Program-made: the position numbers and the translations under genes
Shown: in pieces, positions 1 through 6,707 of the stretch
Numbering within the stretch: the first letter of the stretch is position 1
How the letters are laid out: each line of letters begins with the position of its first letter
Notes under the pieces: generated by a model
Seen by the model: the letters and a program-made list of their open reading frames with translations, nothing else
Database searches by the model: none
What the model was told of the DNA's origin: nothing
DNA from: DASSJM01 sp049587975
GTDB taxonomy: Bacteria; Actinomycetota; UBA4738; HRBIN12
NCBI GenBank assembly: GCA_049587975.1
Contig: JBAVEY010000204.1
Location: forward strand, 1-22,198
Reading direction: 5' to 3'
Length of the DNA stretch: 22,198 bases

Positions 1-459
1 GAGCCGCCGCCGCCGCGGCCCGGTTCACCGGCGGAGCGCGAGCTCGTTGGGCGGCTCGCCGCTGCCTTCGAGGCGAGCGACGTCGATGCCATTGTCGCCC
101 TGCTCACCGACGACGTACGGCTGAGCATGCCGCCGCTCCCGCTCGAGTACGTCGGTCGCGACGACGCCGCCCGCTTCTACGCCATCGTCGCCGCACGGCC
201 GGGCCGCCGCCGCGTCGTGCAGACCAGCGCCAACGGGCAGCCCGCGCTCGCCGTCTACGCCGGCGATGCGACGGGGGAGGTGTTCCGCGCGACCAGCCTG
301 CTCGTGGTCACGCTCGCGGGCCGGCGGATAGCCGCAATCACGCGATTCGACACGAGCGTGCTCAACCACTTCGGGCTCCCACGGATCCTGCCGGACCAAG
401 CAAGGGCGATCCGCTGGCGCCGGCGACGCTTTGGCGCGGAGAGGGTGCGGAGGACCTGA
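1..459 (+). CDS. ECF sigma factor, C-terminal SnoaL-like domain (5' end outside window)
   Basis: The frame is open from base 1 and ends at TGA 457-459, giving about 152 residues with no start in the window. After a proline-rich linker, the sequence from AERELVGRLAAAFE to about residue 130 reads as a SnoaL-like α+β fold: a helix with a DVDAIVALL segment, then DDVRLSMPP, ANGQPALAVY, and a closing ITRFDTSVLNHFGLPRIL. That pattern is typical of the C-terminal extension of ECF sigma factors of the SigG/TIGR02960 type, where the domain modulates sigma activity. The sigma2 and sigma4 DNA-binding regions would lie upstream of the window. A free-standing SnoaL protein is possible but less likely, because the FGLPR ending is characteristic of the sigma-linked form. 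The last 18 residues are arginine-rich and do not resemble the family. Confidence 0.72.
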   Translation, partial: EPPPPRPGSPAERELVGRLAAAFEASDVDAIVALLTDDVRLSMPPLPLEYVGRDDAARFYAIVAARPGRRRVVQTSANGQPALAVYAGDATGEVFRATSLLVVTLAGRRIAAITRFDTSVLNHFGLPRILPDQARAIRWRRRRFGAERVRRT

Positions 460-728
460 TCGCACGCGCACGGGGATCACGCAACGCGGCCCCAGTGCCG
501 AGCGCCGATCCAGACCGGGTGACCTGCGGCGGTGTGGTTCTTACAGTGTTCCCCTCGCCTCCGTGGAGAGATCGGGGAGACCTCGGGGAGCCCGGCGGAC
601 TCCCTATACGGCGGGCCCCGCACCCTCCCGGGAGTCGAGCTAGGCACGACTCTCTGCAGTGCTGAATCTTGGTCAAGTCAGCGACGTGGCGCCTTGCGGC
701 TGCCCATTCAGCGGCTCACGATTCGGCT
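460..728. other. Intergenic stretch without a recognisable gene
   Basis: Third-position GC bias is weak in every frame here. A small inverted repeat, GAGTCG at 632-637 and CGACTC at 647-652 with a 9-nt loop, lies just upstream of the cyclase gene and could be an operator or a leader hairpin. No convincing -10/-35 pair or Shine-Dalgarno sequence was found. Confidence 0.4.
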
Positions 729-2054
729 GTGGATCGGCCACAGACCTCGTATGCGTGGAACGACGGCACCGCCCTCGCCTACCAGGTCGTCGGAGCCTCC
801 GGCCCAGACCTGCTGCTCGTACCGGGCTCCGTGTCGCACCTCGAAGTCCTCTGGGACGAGCCGAGGGTGCACCGCTTCCTCACCCGACTCGCGGGCTTCT
901 GCCGACTGATCATCATGGACCCTCGCGGCCTCGGCCTCTCCGATCGACTGACGGAGATCCCGACCCTGGAGGAGCGCGTGGACGATCTGTTGTCGGTACT
1001 CGACGCCGCCGAGAGCGAGCGTGCGACACTGTTCGGGAACGCCGACACGGGACCGCCCTGCATCGCCGCAGCCGTCTCTCATCCCGAGCGGGTTGGTGGC
1101 CTGATCCTGTGCGGGACCTATGCCAAAGCAAGCTGGAGCGACGACTATCCCTGGGGATGGACGGACCAACAGTTCGCTGACTTCCAGCAGTCCGTGAGAG
1201 ACGACTGGGGAACCACGGAGCGGATCGATGCGATCGCGCCCTCGATGGCCAGCGACCAAGCCTTCGTGCAGTGGTCCGCGACCCTCGCGCGTCTCGGCGC
1301 GAGTCCCCGTGCTGTCCTTCTCTTGGCGGAGATGACGAAGGCGGTCGATGTGCGCCCTCTCCTGCCTCAGATCGCCGTCCCAACGCTCGTGATGCACCGG
1401 ATCGGTGACCGCATCAATGAGGTGGATCACGGTCGTTACCTCGCGGACCGGATCCCCGGAGCACGATGGATCGAGCTGCCCGGGGAGGACTTCCTGTTGT
1501 GGGCAGGCGACACCGACGGGATCGTCGATGAGGTGGAGGAGTTCCTCACCGGCCGCCGTGGCCGGGCCGAACCGACCCGTGTCGTGGCCACGATCATGTT
1601 CACCGACGTCGTCGGCTCGACGGAGCGGGCTCGATCGCTCGGCGACCGGGCGTGGGCCGATCTTCTCGAGGTGCACAACGCCAGGGTACGCGCTGAGCTA
1701 CGCCGCTTCGGGGGGCGCGAGATCGATACTGCTGGCGATGGCTTCCTCGCATCCTTCGACTCCTCAACTTCGGCCATCAAGTGCGCCCGGGCGGTGCTCG
1801 GGTCCGTACGCGAGATCGGAGTGGAACTGCGGATCGGCCTGCACACGGGCGAATGCGACGTCGTCGGGGACAAGCTCCGGGGGATCGCCGTCCACATCGG
1901 CGCAAGGGTCGCGTCGAAGGCCGCGGCAGGCGAGACCCTCGTTTCGCAGACAGTGAAGGATCTGGTGGCGGGATCGGGGATCGAGTTCAAGGACCGGGGG
2001 TTGCACGAGCTGAAGGGGATCGCGGGCGAGTGGCACCTCTACTCGGTCATCTGA
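729..2054 (+). CDS. α/β-hydrolase-fold domain fused to class III adenylate/guanylate cyclase
   Basis: The protein has 441 residues from GTG 729; a TTG at 669 would add 20. I prefer 729 because the family begins close to the segment PQTSYAWNDGTALAYQVVG, and neither start has a good ribosome site. Residues about 5-275 are an α/β-hydrolase fold: the MDPRGLGLSD oxyanion-side motif, then GNADTG at 103-108 where GxSxG is expected. Residues about 283-441 are a class III nucleotide cyclase: FTDVVGSTE supplies one metal Asp (D293) and DTAGDGF the other (D337), followed by GIAVHIGARV and a closing HELKGI segment. The nucleophile Ser is replaced by Ala and the expected His in the GxDH segment by Phe, so the first domain is probably a ligand sensor rather than an enzyme. 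The protein is soluble. The cyclic nucleotide product cannot be read from sequence. Confidence 0.85.
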   Translation: MDRPQTSYAWNDGTALAYQVVGASGPDLLLVPGSVSHLEVLWDEPRVHRFLTRLAGFCRLIIMDPRGLGLSDRLTEIPTLEERVDDLLSVLDAAESERATLFGNADTGPPCIAAAVSHPERVGGLILCGTYAKASWSDDYPWGWTDQQFADFQQSVRDDWGTTERIDAIAPSMASDQAFVQWSATLARLGASPRAVLLLAEMTKAVDVRPLLPQIAVPTLVMHRIGDRINEVDHGRYLADRIPGARWIELPGEDFLLWAGDTDGIVDEVEEFLTGRRGRAEPTRVVATIMFTDVVGSTERARSLGDRAWADLLEVHNARVRAELRRFGGREIDTAGDGFLASFDSSTSAIKCARAVLGSVREIGVELRIGLHTGECDVVGDKLRGIAVHIGARVASKAAAGETLVSQTVKDLVAGSGIEFKDRGLHELKGIAGEWHLYSVI

Positions 2055-2147
2055 CGTTGTGCCGTACCCCGGACCTGCTGGGCCGGTTTGGACGTACAGC
2101 CTTTGATCCAGGTGCGCACTGGAAGCGCACCCCCGGGCGACAACAGG

Positions 2148-2186
2148 CGAACGGACCGGGCCCGCGTTGGGGGCCCGGTCCGTTCG
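2148..2186. terminator. Perfect 16-bp GC-rich stem-loop, likely intrinsic or Rho-assisted terminator
   Basis: CGAACGGACCGGGCCC (2148-2163) is exactly reverse-complementary to 2171-2186, with a 7-nt loop. It lies 94 bp after the cyclase stop codon, so it can end that transcript, and it also lies downstream of the minus-strand micro-ORF. There is no T-run on either side. Confidence 0.7.
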
Positions 2187-2301
2187 GTCGTCGCCCCCTC
2201 ACGAGCGCTACGGCCTCGGTCGAGGCTTCGTCCGGTAGACCAGCCGGAACCCGTGAGGTCGGTGAACTGGTTGGATTCTGCCGGGTTCCCCGGCGAACGG
2301 G

Positions 2302-2318
2302 CGGGGCCACAGGCCCCG
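2302..2318. repeat. 7-bp hairpin, CGGGGCC-aca-GGCCCCG
   Basis: A compact perfect inverted repeat with a 3-nt loop. On the minus strand it begins 17 nt after the TGA of the micro-ORF at 2335-2376, the position of an attenuator or terminator. It could equally be part of a longer structured RNA. Confidence 0.45.
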
Positions 2319-2334
2319 GCCCGCGAGGGACGGC

Positions 2335-2376
2335 TCAGCAGCCAGTCACCTCGAGGGTCTCGAGCTGTTTCGGCAA
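2335..2376 (-). CDS. Candidate 13-codon micro-ORF (leader peptide?) with very strong Shine-Dalgarno
   Basis: On the minus strand AAAGGAGGTGG (complement of 2380-2390) matches the anti-Shine-Dalgarno almost fully. Six nucleotides separate GGAGG from a TTG that opens LPKQLETLEVTGC followed by TGA. The 7-bp hairpin at 2302-2318 follows, then a region able to fold as a multi-branch structure (CTCACG 2199-2204 with CGTGAG 2252-2257 enclosing two small hairpins), then the 16-bp palindrome at 2148-2186. No recognised family matches the peptide. It could be a leader peptide controlling a structured RNA, the 5' end of a decayed gene, or chance. The same minus strand also has a frame with no start codon that ends at TAG 2208-2210 with the residues GFRLVYRTKPRPRP. 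That could be the 3' end of a decayed gene. Confidence 0.3.
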   Translation of the reverse strand: MPKQLETLEVTGC

Positions 2377-2445
2377 GGACCACCTCCTTTCTCCCGTGCC
2401 GCCCATGGTGCGGCAGAAGCCCCGCGAAGGCAACAGGGAGGGACC

Positions 2446-2451
2446 TACACT
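2446..2451 (+). promoter_or_regulatory. -10 box TACACT for leaderless acetyltransferase transcript
   Basis: TACACT is followed by 6 nt and then the GTG start at 2458. That puts the predicted transcription start on the start codon itself. No Shine-Dalgarno sequence or TTGACA-like -35 is visible. Confidence 0.5.
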
Positions 2452-2457
2452 CGCCGC

Positions 2458-2868
2458 GTGGGGGACGATCCAGCGCTCGTGGAACGCGAGCCGACGCCGC
2501 AGGAGTACCTCCGCCTGCGCGCGAGCGTCGGCTGGAACACGGTGAACGAGGACGGGGTCCGCGCCGGCTTGTCGAGCTCTCGGTACTCGATCGTGCTCGA
2601 ACGCGACGGCGGAGCCGTGGGATGCGCGCGCGTCGTGGGCGACGGCGGCATCTACTTCTACGTGCAGGACGTCATCGTGGTCCCCGAGCTGCAGGGCCGG
2701 GGGTGGGGTGGCCGCTTGATGGACACGGTGATGAGCTATCTCGAGCGAACGGCCGGACCGGGGGCGTTCGTCGGTCTGATGGCCGCCGAGGACGTCGAAG
2801 GGTTCTACCGGCGGTACGGATTCGAACGCCGCCCGGACGACCGGCCCGGCATGTTCCGGATCTGGTAG
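2458..2868 (+). CDS. GNAT family N-acetyltransferase
   Basis: This 136-residue protein matches a single GNAT domain in length. Motif A, the acetyl-CoA pyrophosphate-binding loop, is clear at residues 71-90 (VIVVPELQGRGWGGRLM, with Q79-G-R-G-W-G84). A C-terminal motif B follows with FYRRYGFERRPDDRPGM at 116-132. An N-terminal β-strand pair with CARVVGDGG precedes motif A. The family transfers an acetyl group from acetyl-CoA to an amine; the substrate cannot be told from sequence. GTG 2458 is supported by the -10 box placed for a leaderless message. It stands alone, about 50 bp before the phosphoesterase, which has its own -10 box. The protein should be cytoplasmic. Confidence 0.9.
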   Translation: MGDDPALVEREPTPQEYLRLRASVGWNTVNEDGVRAGLSSSRYSIVLERDGGAVGCARVVGDGGIYFYVQDVIVVPELQGRGWGGRLMDTVMSYLERTAGPGAFVGLMAAEDVEGFYRRYGFERRPDDRPGMFRIW

Positions 2869-2908
2869 CGAGGGACTGCCAGCGACCGTCCATCACCCAC
2901 GGCGTCGG

Positions 2909-2914
2909 TAGCAT
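2909..2914 (+). promoter_or_regulatory. -10 box TAGCAT before the phosphoesterase signal peptide
   Basis: TAGCAT is followed by 6 nt and ATG 2921, the same geometry as the upstream gene. This supports ATG 2921 as the original start of the interrupted phosphoesterase gene. Confidence 0.5.
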
Positions 2915-2920
2915 GGACCG

Positions 2921-3172
2921 ATGCGCCGAACCCTAGGCCTGCTCGCCGTGCTCGCGATCGCGGGATCCGTCATCCAGGCCGAGGCCGCCGTGCACCTCCG
3001 ATCGCGCGCGATGCGCCACCGCGTCGAGCGCGCGGGGCGCCTCCACCCACTCGATACGTGATCGGCCGCCGGTGACATCGCGTGTGCGAGCGACCCCTAC
3101 GGCCCGCAGTCGCCCGCGAACTGCCAGTACGACGACACGGCGAACCTCATCGACCGGCCGAGCCTGACCCGG
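2921..3172 (+). pseudogene. 5' part of the metallophosphoesterase gene: signal peptide, then an in-frame TGA
   Basis: From ATG 2921 the frame encodes a signal peptide (MRRTLGLLAVLAIAGSVIQ, cleavage near AEA) and about 25 further residues. It then meets TGA at 3059-3061. The same frame continues after the stop as SAAGDIACAS, which carries the first metal-binding motif (GDIAC) of the calcineurin-like fold, and runs without another stop into the main part of the gene. Third positions are strongly GC on both sides of the TGA, so the frame itself appears unchanged and the stop is a recent mutation or assembly error. Alternatively, two nearby compensating indels would give the family-like segment VIAAGDIAC (bases 3058-3085 with one G removed). 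Confidence 0.6.
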
Positions 3173-3976
3173 GTGCTGACGCTCGAGGACAACCACTACG
3201 ACCGCGGCGCGTTCGACGCGTACATGAGCTACTTCGACCCGACGTGGGGCCGCGCGAAGACGAACCTGTCGCCCGCGCCGGGCAACCACGAGTACGCGAA
3301 CGATCCCTCATCCCGACCGCGCGGCTACTTCCGCTACTTCGGGAACGGCGTCAAGGGCCCCGACGGGCTCGGGTACTACTCGTTCGACCTCGGTGCCTGC
3401 CCGGACGACCCCTGTTGGCACCTGATCTCGTTGAACTCGGAGCTCTGCTTCACCGCAGGCGGATGCGGCCCGGCGACCGATCCGGCCGATCCCGGCCCCG
3501 GCAACCTGATGCACGCGTGGCTGGCGCAGGACCTCCCGGATCACCCCGACGCCGATTACCCGTGCACGCTCGCCTACTGGCACCATCCGCACTTCTCGTT
3601 CACGACGGGGAGCGGAGCGACCGGCACGGTCGGCCCGCTCTGGCAGCTCCTGCACGCGGCGAGCGCCGACCTCGTCCTGAACGGCCACTCGCACAACTAC
3701 CAGCGCTGGCGCCCGATGGATCCGAACGGCGAGCTCGACCGGGCGGGCGGCATCCGCGAGTTCGTCGTCGGCACCGGAGGCGCGAGCCACTACCCCTTGC
3801 CGAGCGGCGACACGCCTGACAACCTCGTGTCGGCACACGCGGACGCGTTCGGGATCCTCCGGCTCACGCTGATGGCGACGGGCTACCGCTGGCGCTGGGT
3901 CTCGGCGGCCGGGCAGCCCGCCTTCGACGACCGATCCGAGCACGTCGTCCGATGCGTGCGGGCGTCCTCGCCGTAG
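3173..3976 (+). CDS. Calcineurin-like metallophosphoesterase, purple-acid-phosphatase-like (main part of interrupted gene)
   Basis: The frame upstream, back to ATG 2921, is interrupted by TGA 3059-3061; GTG 3173 is the first possible restart. The metallophosphoesterase signature is largely present: EDNHYD in place of the usual GDNxY (Gly replaced by Glu), PGNHEY, a WHHPHFS segment, and NGHSHNYQRW near the C-terminus, which supply the Asn/His/Asp ligands of a two-metal centre. Family proteins are secreted phosphatases of about 300-350 residues, matching the complete 2921-3976 gene rather than the 267-residue restart. A product starting at 3173 would lack the GDIAC Asp and the signal peptide, so it would probably be inactive. 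The stop codon TAG overlaps the -10 box of the next gene, and 10 nt separate the two genes. Specificity is unknown. Confidence 0.75.
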   Translation: MLTLEDNHYDRGAFDAYMSYFDPTWGRAKTNLSPAPGNHEYANDPSSRPRGYFRYFGNGVKGPDGLGYYSFDLGACPDDPCWHLISLNSELCFTAGGCGPATDPADPGPGNLMHAWLAQDLPDHPDADYPCTLAYWHHPHFSFTTGSGATGTVGPLWQLLHAASADLVLNGHSHNYQRWRPMDPNGELDRAGGIREFVVGTGGASHYPLPSGDTPDNLVSAHADAFGILRLTLMATGYRWRWVSAAGQPAFDDRSEHVVRCVRASSP

Positions 3977-3979
3977 ACT
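3974..3979 (+). promoter_or_regulatory. -10 box TAGACT overlapping the phosphoesterase stop codon
   Basis: TAGACT followed by 7 nt precedes ATG 3987. The first three bases are the stop codon of the upstream gene. The SIS gene can therefore be transcribed separately and without a leader; no Shine-Dalgarno sequence is visible. Confidence 0.5.
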
Positions 3980-3986
3980 CGCTCCC

Positions 3987-5060
3987 ATGACGTCGCTCCA
4001 GGGATTCTCCGACCGGTTCCTCGGCGAGATCGCCGGCCAGGCCGACGCGATGCGCCGGGCGGCGGCCGCCCTCGTGGATCAGCGCGAGGAGCTCGAGCGG
4101 ATCCGGGAGGCGAGCGCCACCTCTCGCACGATCGTGTTCACGGGCATGGGGGGCTCGTACGACGCCTGCTACCCGGCCGTGAACGACCTCGCGGCCCGCG
4201 GCGTCCCCGCGCTCCTGGTGGACGCCGCCGAGGTTCTGCACTTCCGCAGGCCGATCCTGAACGCCCGGACCCTCGCCGTCGTGATCAGCCAGTCGGGCGA
4301 GAGCGCCGAGATCGTTCGCCTCGTGAACGAGCTCGCCAAGCAGCGCACGCGGCCGTTCGTGGTCGCGGTCACCAACGGCACCGACAACGACCTGGCGCGA
4401 CGGGCGGACATCGGGCTGGACACGTGGGCCGGCCCCGAGTCGGGGCCCTCGACGATGACCTTCGCGGGGTCGATGACGACGCTGTCGGGCCTGGCCCGGC
4501 TCCTCGCGGGCGACAGCGTCGACACGGCGGTCGACCGGACCCGAACGGCGGCCGAGGGCGCCGCCCGCTCGGCCGAGCGCCTCCTCGACGACCCCGAGAC
4601 GCTCGCGACCGACCTCGAGGGCTGGCACGGCGGGCGTGAGGTGATCGTGCTGCTCGGCCGCGGCCCGGCACGGGCCGCCACCGAGCTCGGCGCGCTGGTC
4701 CTGAAGGAGTCCGGCGTGATGGCCGAGTCGGTCGAGTCCGGCCTGTTCCGACACGGCCCGCTGGAGCTCGCCGGCCCCGACATGAGCGCGATCGTCATGG
4801 CCACCGAACCCGAGACGCGGCGGCTCGACCTCGGTCTGGCTGCCGACCTCGTCGACGCGGGATCCGCCGTCATGGTGGTCACCCCGGACGGCGAGGCTCC
4901 CAAGGGCGCCAGGGCGGTGGCGACGGGCTATCTGGATCGCGCGCTGATGTCGGCGGTCGGGGTCATCCCGGCGCAGCTGCTCGCGTGGCGGCTCGCCGGC
5001 GCCCGTGGCCGAACACCCGGCGCCTACACACGCGCCGCGAAGGTGACGACCCGCGAGTAG
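3987..5060 (+). CDS. SIS-domain sugar-phosphate isomerase, GlmS isomerase-like without glutaminase domain
   Basis: The 357-residue protein has two SIS domains, about 30-175 and 205-345. The phosphosugar loop is SQSGESAEIV (101-110), preceded by FTGMGGSYDACYPA. The second domain has ESGLFRHGP (E250, H256), corresponding to the E-x-K-H-G-P active-site segment of GlmS. The C-terminus KVTTRE (K352) matches the KSVTVE tail that carries the catalytic Lys of GlmS. The N-terminal glutamine amidotransferase domain (nucleophile Cys at position 2) is absent. It is therefore an AgaS/FrlB/GlmS-isomerase-like enzyme for an amino-sugar or glycated-amine phosphate rather than a full GlmS. Its stop abuts the converging histidine kinase stop at 5061 with no gap. 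The exact substrate is unknown. Confidence 0.85.
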   Translation: MTSLQGFSDRFLGEIAGQADAMRRAAAALVDQREELERIREASATSRTIVFTGMGGSYDACYPAVNDLAARGVPALLVDAAEVLHFRRPILNARTLAVVISQSGESAEIVRLVNELAKQRTRPFVVAVTNGTDNDLARRADIGLDTWAGPESGPSTMTFAGSMTTLSGLARLLAGDSVDTAVDRTRTAAEGAARSAERLLDDPETLATDLEGWHGGREVIVLLGRGPARAATELGALVLKESGVMAESVESGLFRHGPLELAGPDMSAIVMATEPETRRLDLGLAADLVDAGSAVMVVTPDGEAPKGARAVATGYLDRALMSAVGVIPAQLLAWRLAGARGRTPGAYTRAAKVTTRE

Positions 5061-6170
5061 CTAGGCGCCGCCTGCCGTGGCCGAGGCCGCCTGGTCGAGC
5101 GGCAGCCAGGCGTCCACCCTCGTCCCCCGGCCGCGTTCGCTCTCGACGCGGCAGCGGCCGCCCGCCAGCTGCGCACGCTCGATCATCGTGGGCAGGCCGA
5201 TGTGTCCCGGCTGGGGCGCGTCGATCACGCCGACGTCGAACCCACGCCCGTCGTCCGCGATCACCAATCGGATCCCACCGTCGAGATCGGCCAGGGAGAC
5301 GTCGATCCGCGTCGCGGACGCGTGCTTGCGCGCGTTCGCGATCGCCTCCTGCGCGATCCGGAACAAGGTCGCGCGAAGCTCGGCGGGCGGTTCGAACGGC
5401 AGCGCGTCCTCGATCCACGGGACCGGCTCCGCGTCTCCCGCGTAGACGCGGAGCGCGGGAACGAGCCCCTCGCGATCCAACGCCGGGGGCCGGAGCTCGA
5501 ACAGCAGGTGGCGGAGCCGTTCGACCGCTGCGCCGATCACCGCTCGCAGCTCGTCCGCTTCCCGGCGGAGCTCGGGGTCGTCGATCCGGCGCGCCAGCGA
5601 CTGCGCGCGGAGGTCGGCTGCGCTCATGACCTGGATCGGGTCGTCGTGGATGTCGGAGGCGATCCGCCGACGCTCCTCCTCCTGGGCATCCTCCAGACGC
5701 AGGAGGAGGAGCCGCCGGTCCTCCATCGTCCGCCGGAGCAGGTCGAGGCTCCGGCGCAACCGGTCCTCGACCCGTTTGGTCTGCGTGATGTCCGTCATGA
5801 CGCCGCGCCAGAACAGCGGATCTCCATGCTCGTCGCGCACCAGGACGGCCTCGTCCCGGATCCACACCTGCCGGTCGTCGGCCGCGAGGATCCGGTACTC
5901 AGCCTGATAGGGCTCGCCCGTCAGCAGGGACGCGCGGTGGGCCCGCACGACCCGGTCGCGGTCGTCCTGGTGGATGCGTTCGACCATAAGGTCCGGCTCG
6001 TCGCGCCACCGCTCGACGGTGAACCCCAGCAGCGGCTCGATCTGCGGGCTGGTGTAGATGTTCGTCGAGGTGTCGTCGTTCGCCTCGAGGTACAGCACCG
6101 CTGGGATGCCCTCGACCAGATGCCGATAGGTCTCGTGCGCCTCGCGGAGCTGATCGACCGGCCCGGGCAT
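5061..6170 (-). CDS. PAS-domain sensor histidine kinase, NarL/DegS type (HisKA_3)
   Basis: The 369-residue cytoplasmic kinase has no membrane segments. A PAS fold spans about 10-130, ending in FWRGVMTDITQTKR. A coiled-coil (about 131-165) leads to a HisKA_3 dimerisation domain with EEERRRIASDIHDDPIQ (phospho-acceptor H175). A HATPase domain follows, with FRIAQEAIANARKHA (N-box), ADDGRGFD (G1) and GHIGLPTMIERA. ATG 6170 has GAGG about 7 nt upstream. A GTG at 6185 overlaps the previous gene's TGA by 4 bp and would add five residues, so the genes are translationally coupled either way. No response regulator lies nearby, so it is an orphan in this window. Related kinases phosphorylate LuxR-type regulators. 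Confidence 0.9.
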   Translation of the reverse strand: MPGPVDQLREAHETYRHLVEGIPAVLYLEANDDTSTNIYTSPQIEPLLGFTVERWRDEPDLMVERIHQDDRDRVVRAHRASLLTGEPYQAEYRILAADDRQVWIRDEAVLVRDEHGDPLFWRGVMTDITQTKRVEDRLRRSLDLLRRTMEDRRLLLLRLEDAQEEERRRIASDIHDDPIQVMSAADLRAQSLARRIDDPELRREADELRAVIGAAVERLRHLLFELRPPALDREGLVPALRVYAGDAEPVPWIEDALPFEPPAELRATLFRIAQEAIANARKHASATRIDVSLADLDGGIRLVIADDGRGFDVGVIDAPQPGHIGLPTMIERAQLAGGRCRVESERGRGTRVDAWLPLDQAASATAGGA

Positions 6171-6181
6171 GGCGACCTCGC

Positions 6182-6661
6182 TCACAGCTTGTAGCCGATG
6201 CGGCGCAGCAGCTCCTTGCGCTCGGCCTCGTCCTCGTCGGTCTCGACCCCGGCGGGCGGCGATCCGTCGATCACCCCGAGCACCCCGCGTCCCAGCTCGG
6301 TCTCGCCCACCACGATCTCGAGCGCGTTGGCCGTCGCGCAGAAGACCCGACAGACCTCGGGGACCGCCTTGAGCGCGTTCAGGACGTTGACCGGGAACCC
6401 GTCGCTGAGCGCCACGACGAAGACGTGGCCGGCGCCGATCGCCTGCGCGTTGCGGACGGCGACGTCGACGAGCCCGTCGTCGTTGCCGCTCCGACGGACC
6501 AACCGGGGGCCGCTCGCCTCGTTGAAGGCGATCCCGAACCTCAGCCCCGGCACGTTCACGCACGCCTCGTGCAGGTCCTCGACCGTCTTGATGAAGTGGG
6601 ACTGACCGACGATGACGTTCAGGTCGTCGGGCTTGTCGAACCGGACGGTCGTGATGTCCAC
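6182..6661 (-). CDS. Adenosine-specific kinase family protein (PF04008)
   Basis: This 159-residue protein matches the PF04008 family along its full length. Seen: VIVGQSHFIKTVEDL (17-31), LRFGIAFNEASGPRLVRRSGND (40-61), GAGHVFVVAL, FPVNVLNALKAVPEVCRVFCATAN (89-112) and ETELGRGVLGVIDG (120-133). The family was described from archaeal structures with adenosine or AMP bound, and biochemical proof is limited. GTG 6661 is chosen because GGAGGG lies 7 nt upstream; an upstream start would only add residues unlike the family. It lies 46 nt downstream of the M20 peptidase and overlaps a GTG of the histidine kinase, so it is the middle gene of an operon. It is probably cytosolic. The function is inferred by family only. 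Confidence 0.88.
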   Translation of the reverse strand: MDITTVRFDKPDDLNVIVGQSHFIKTVEDLHEACVNVPGLRFGIAFNEASGPRLVRRSGNDDGLVDVAVRNAQAIGAGHVFVVALSDGFPVNVLNALKAVPEVCRVFCATANALEIVVGETELGRGVLGVIDGSPPAGVETDEDEAERKELLRRIGYKL

Positions 6662-6707
6662 CGGCGAACCCTCCTCGTCGTCGGGTGACCTGCGGAGAAC
6701 CGGGCGC

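Noticed and set aside
2199..2257. Possible tRNA, SRP RNA or RNase P fragment in the multi-branch fold
   Set aside because: No T-loop GGTTCRA motif in place, no SRP GGAAG apical motif and no RNase P core sequence was found.
2374..2395. GGACCACCTCCTTTCT resembles the 3' end of 16S rRNA
   Set aside because: Only the terminal anti-Shine-Dalgarno-like bases match, and nothing upstream resembles 16S rRNA helices. It is better read as a strong Shine-Dalgarno on the other strand.
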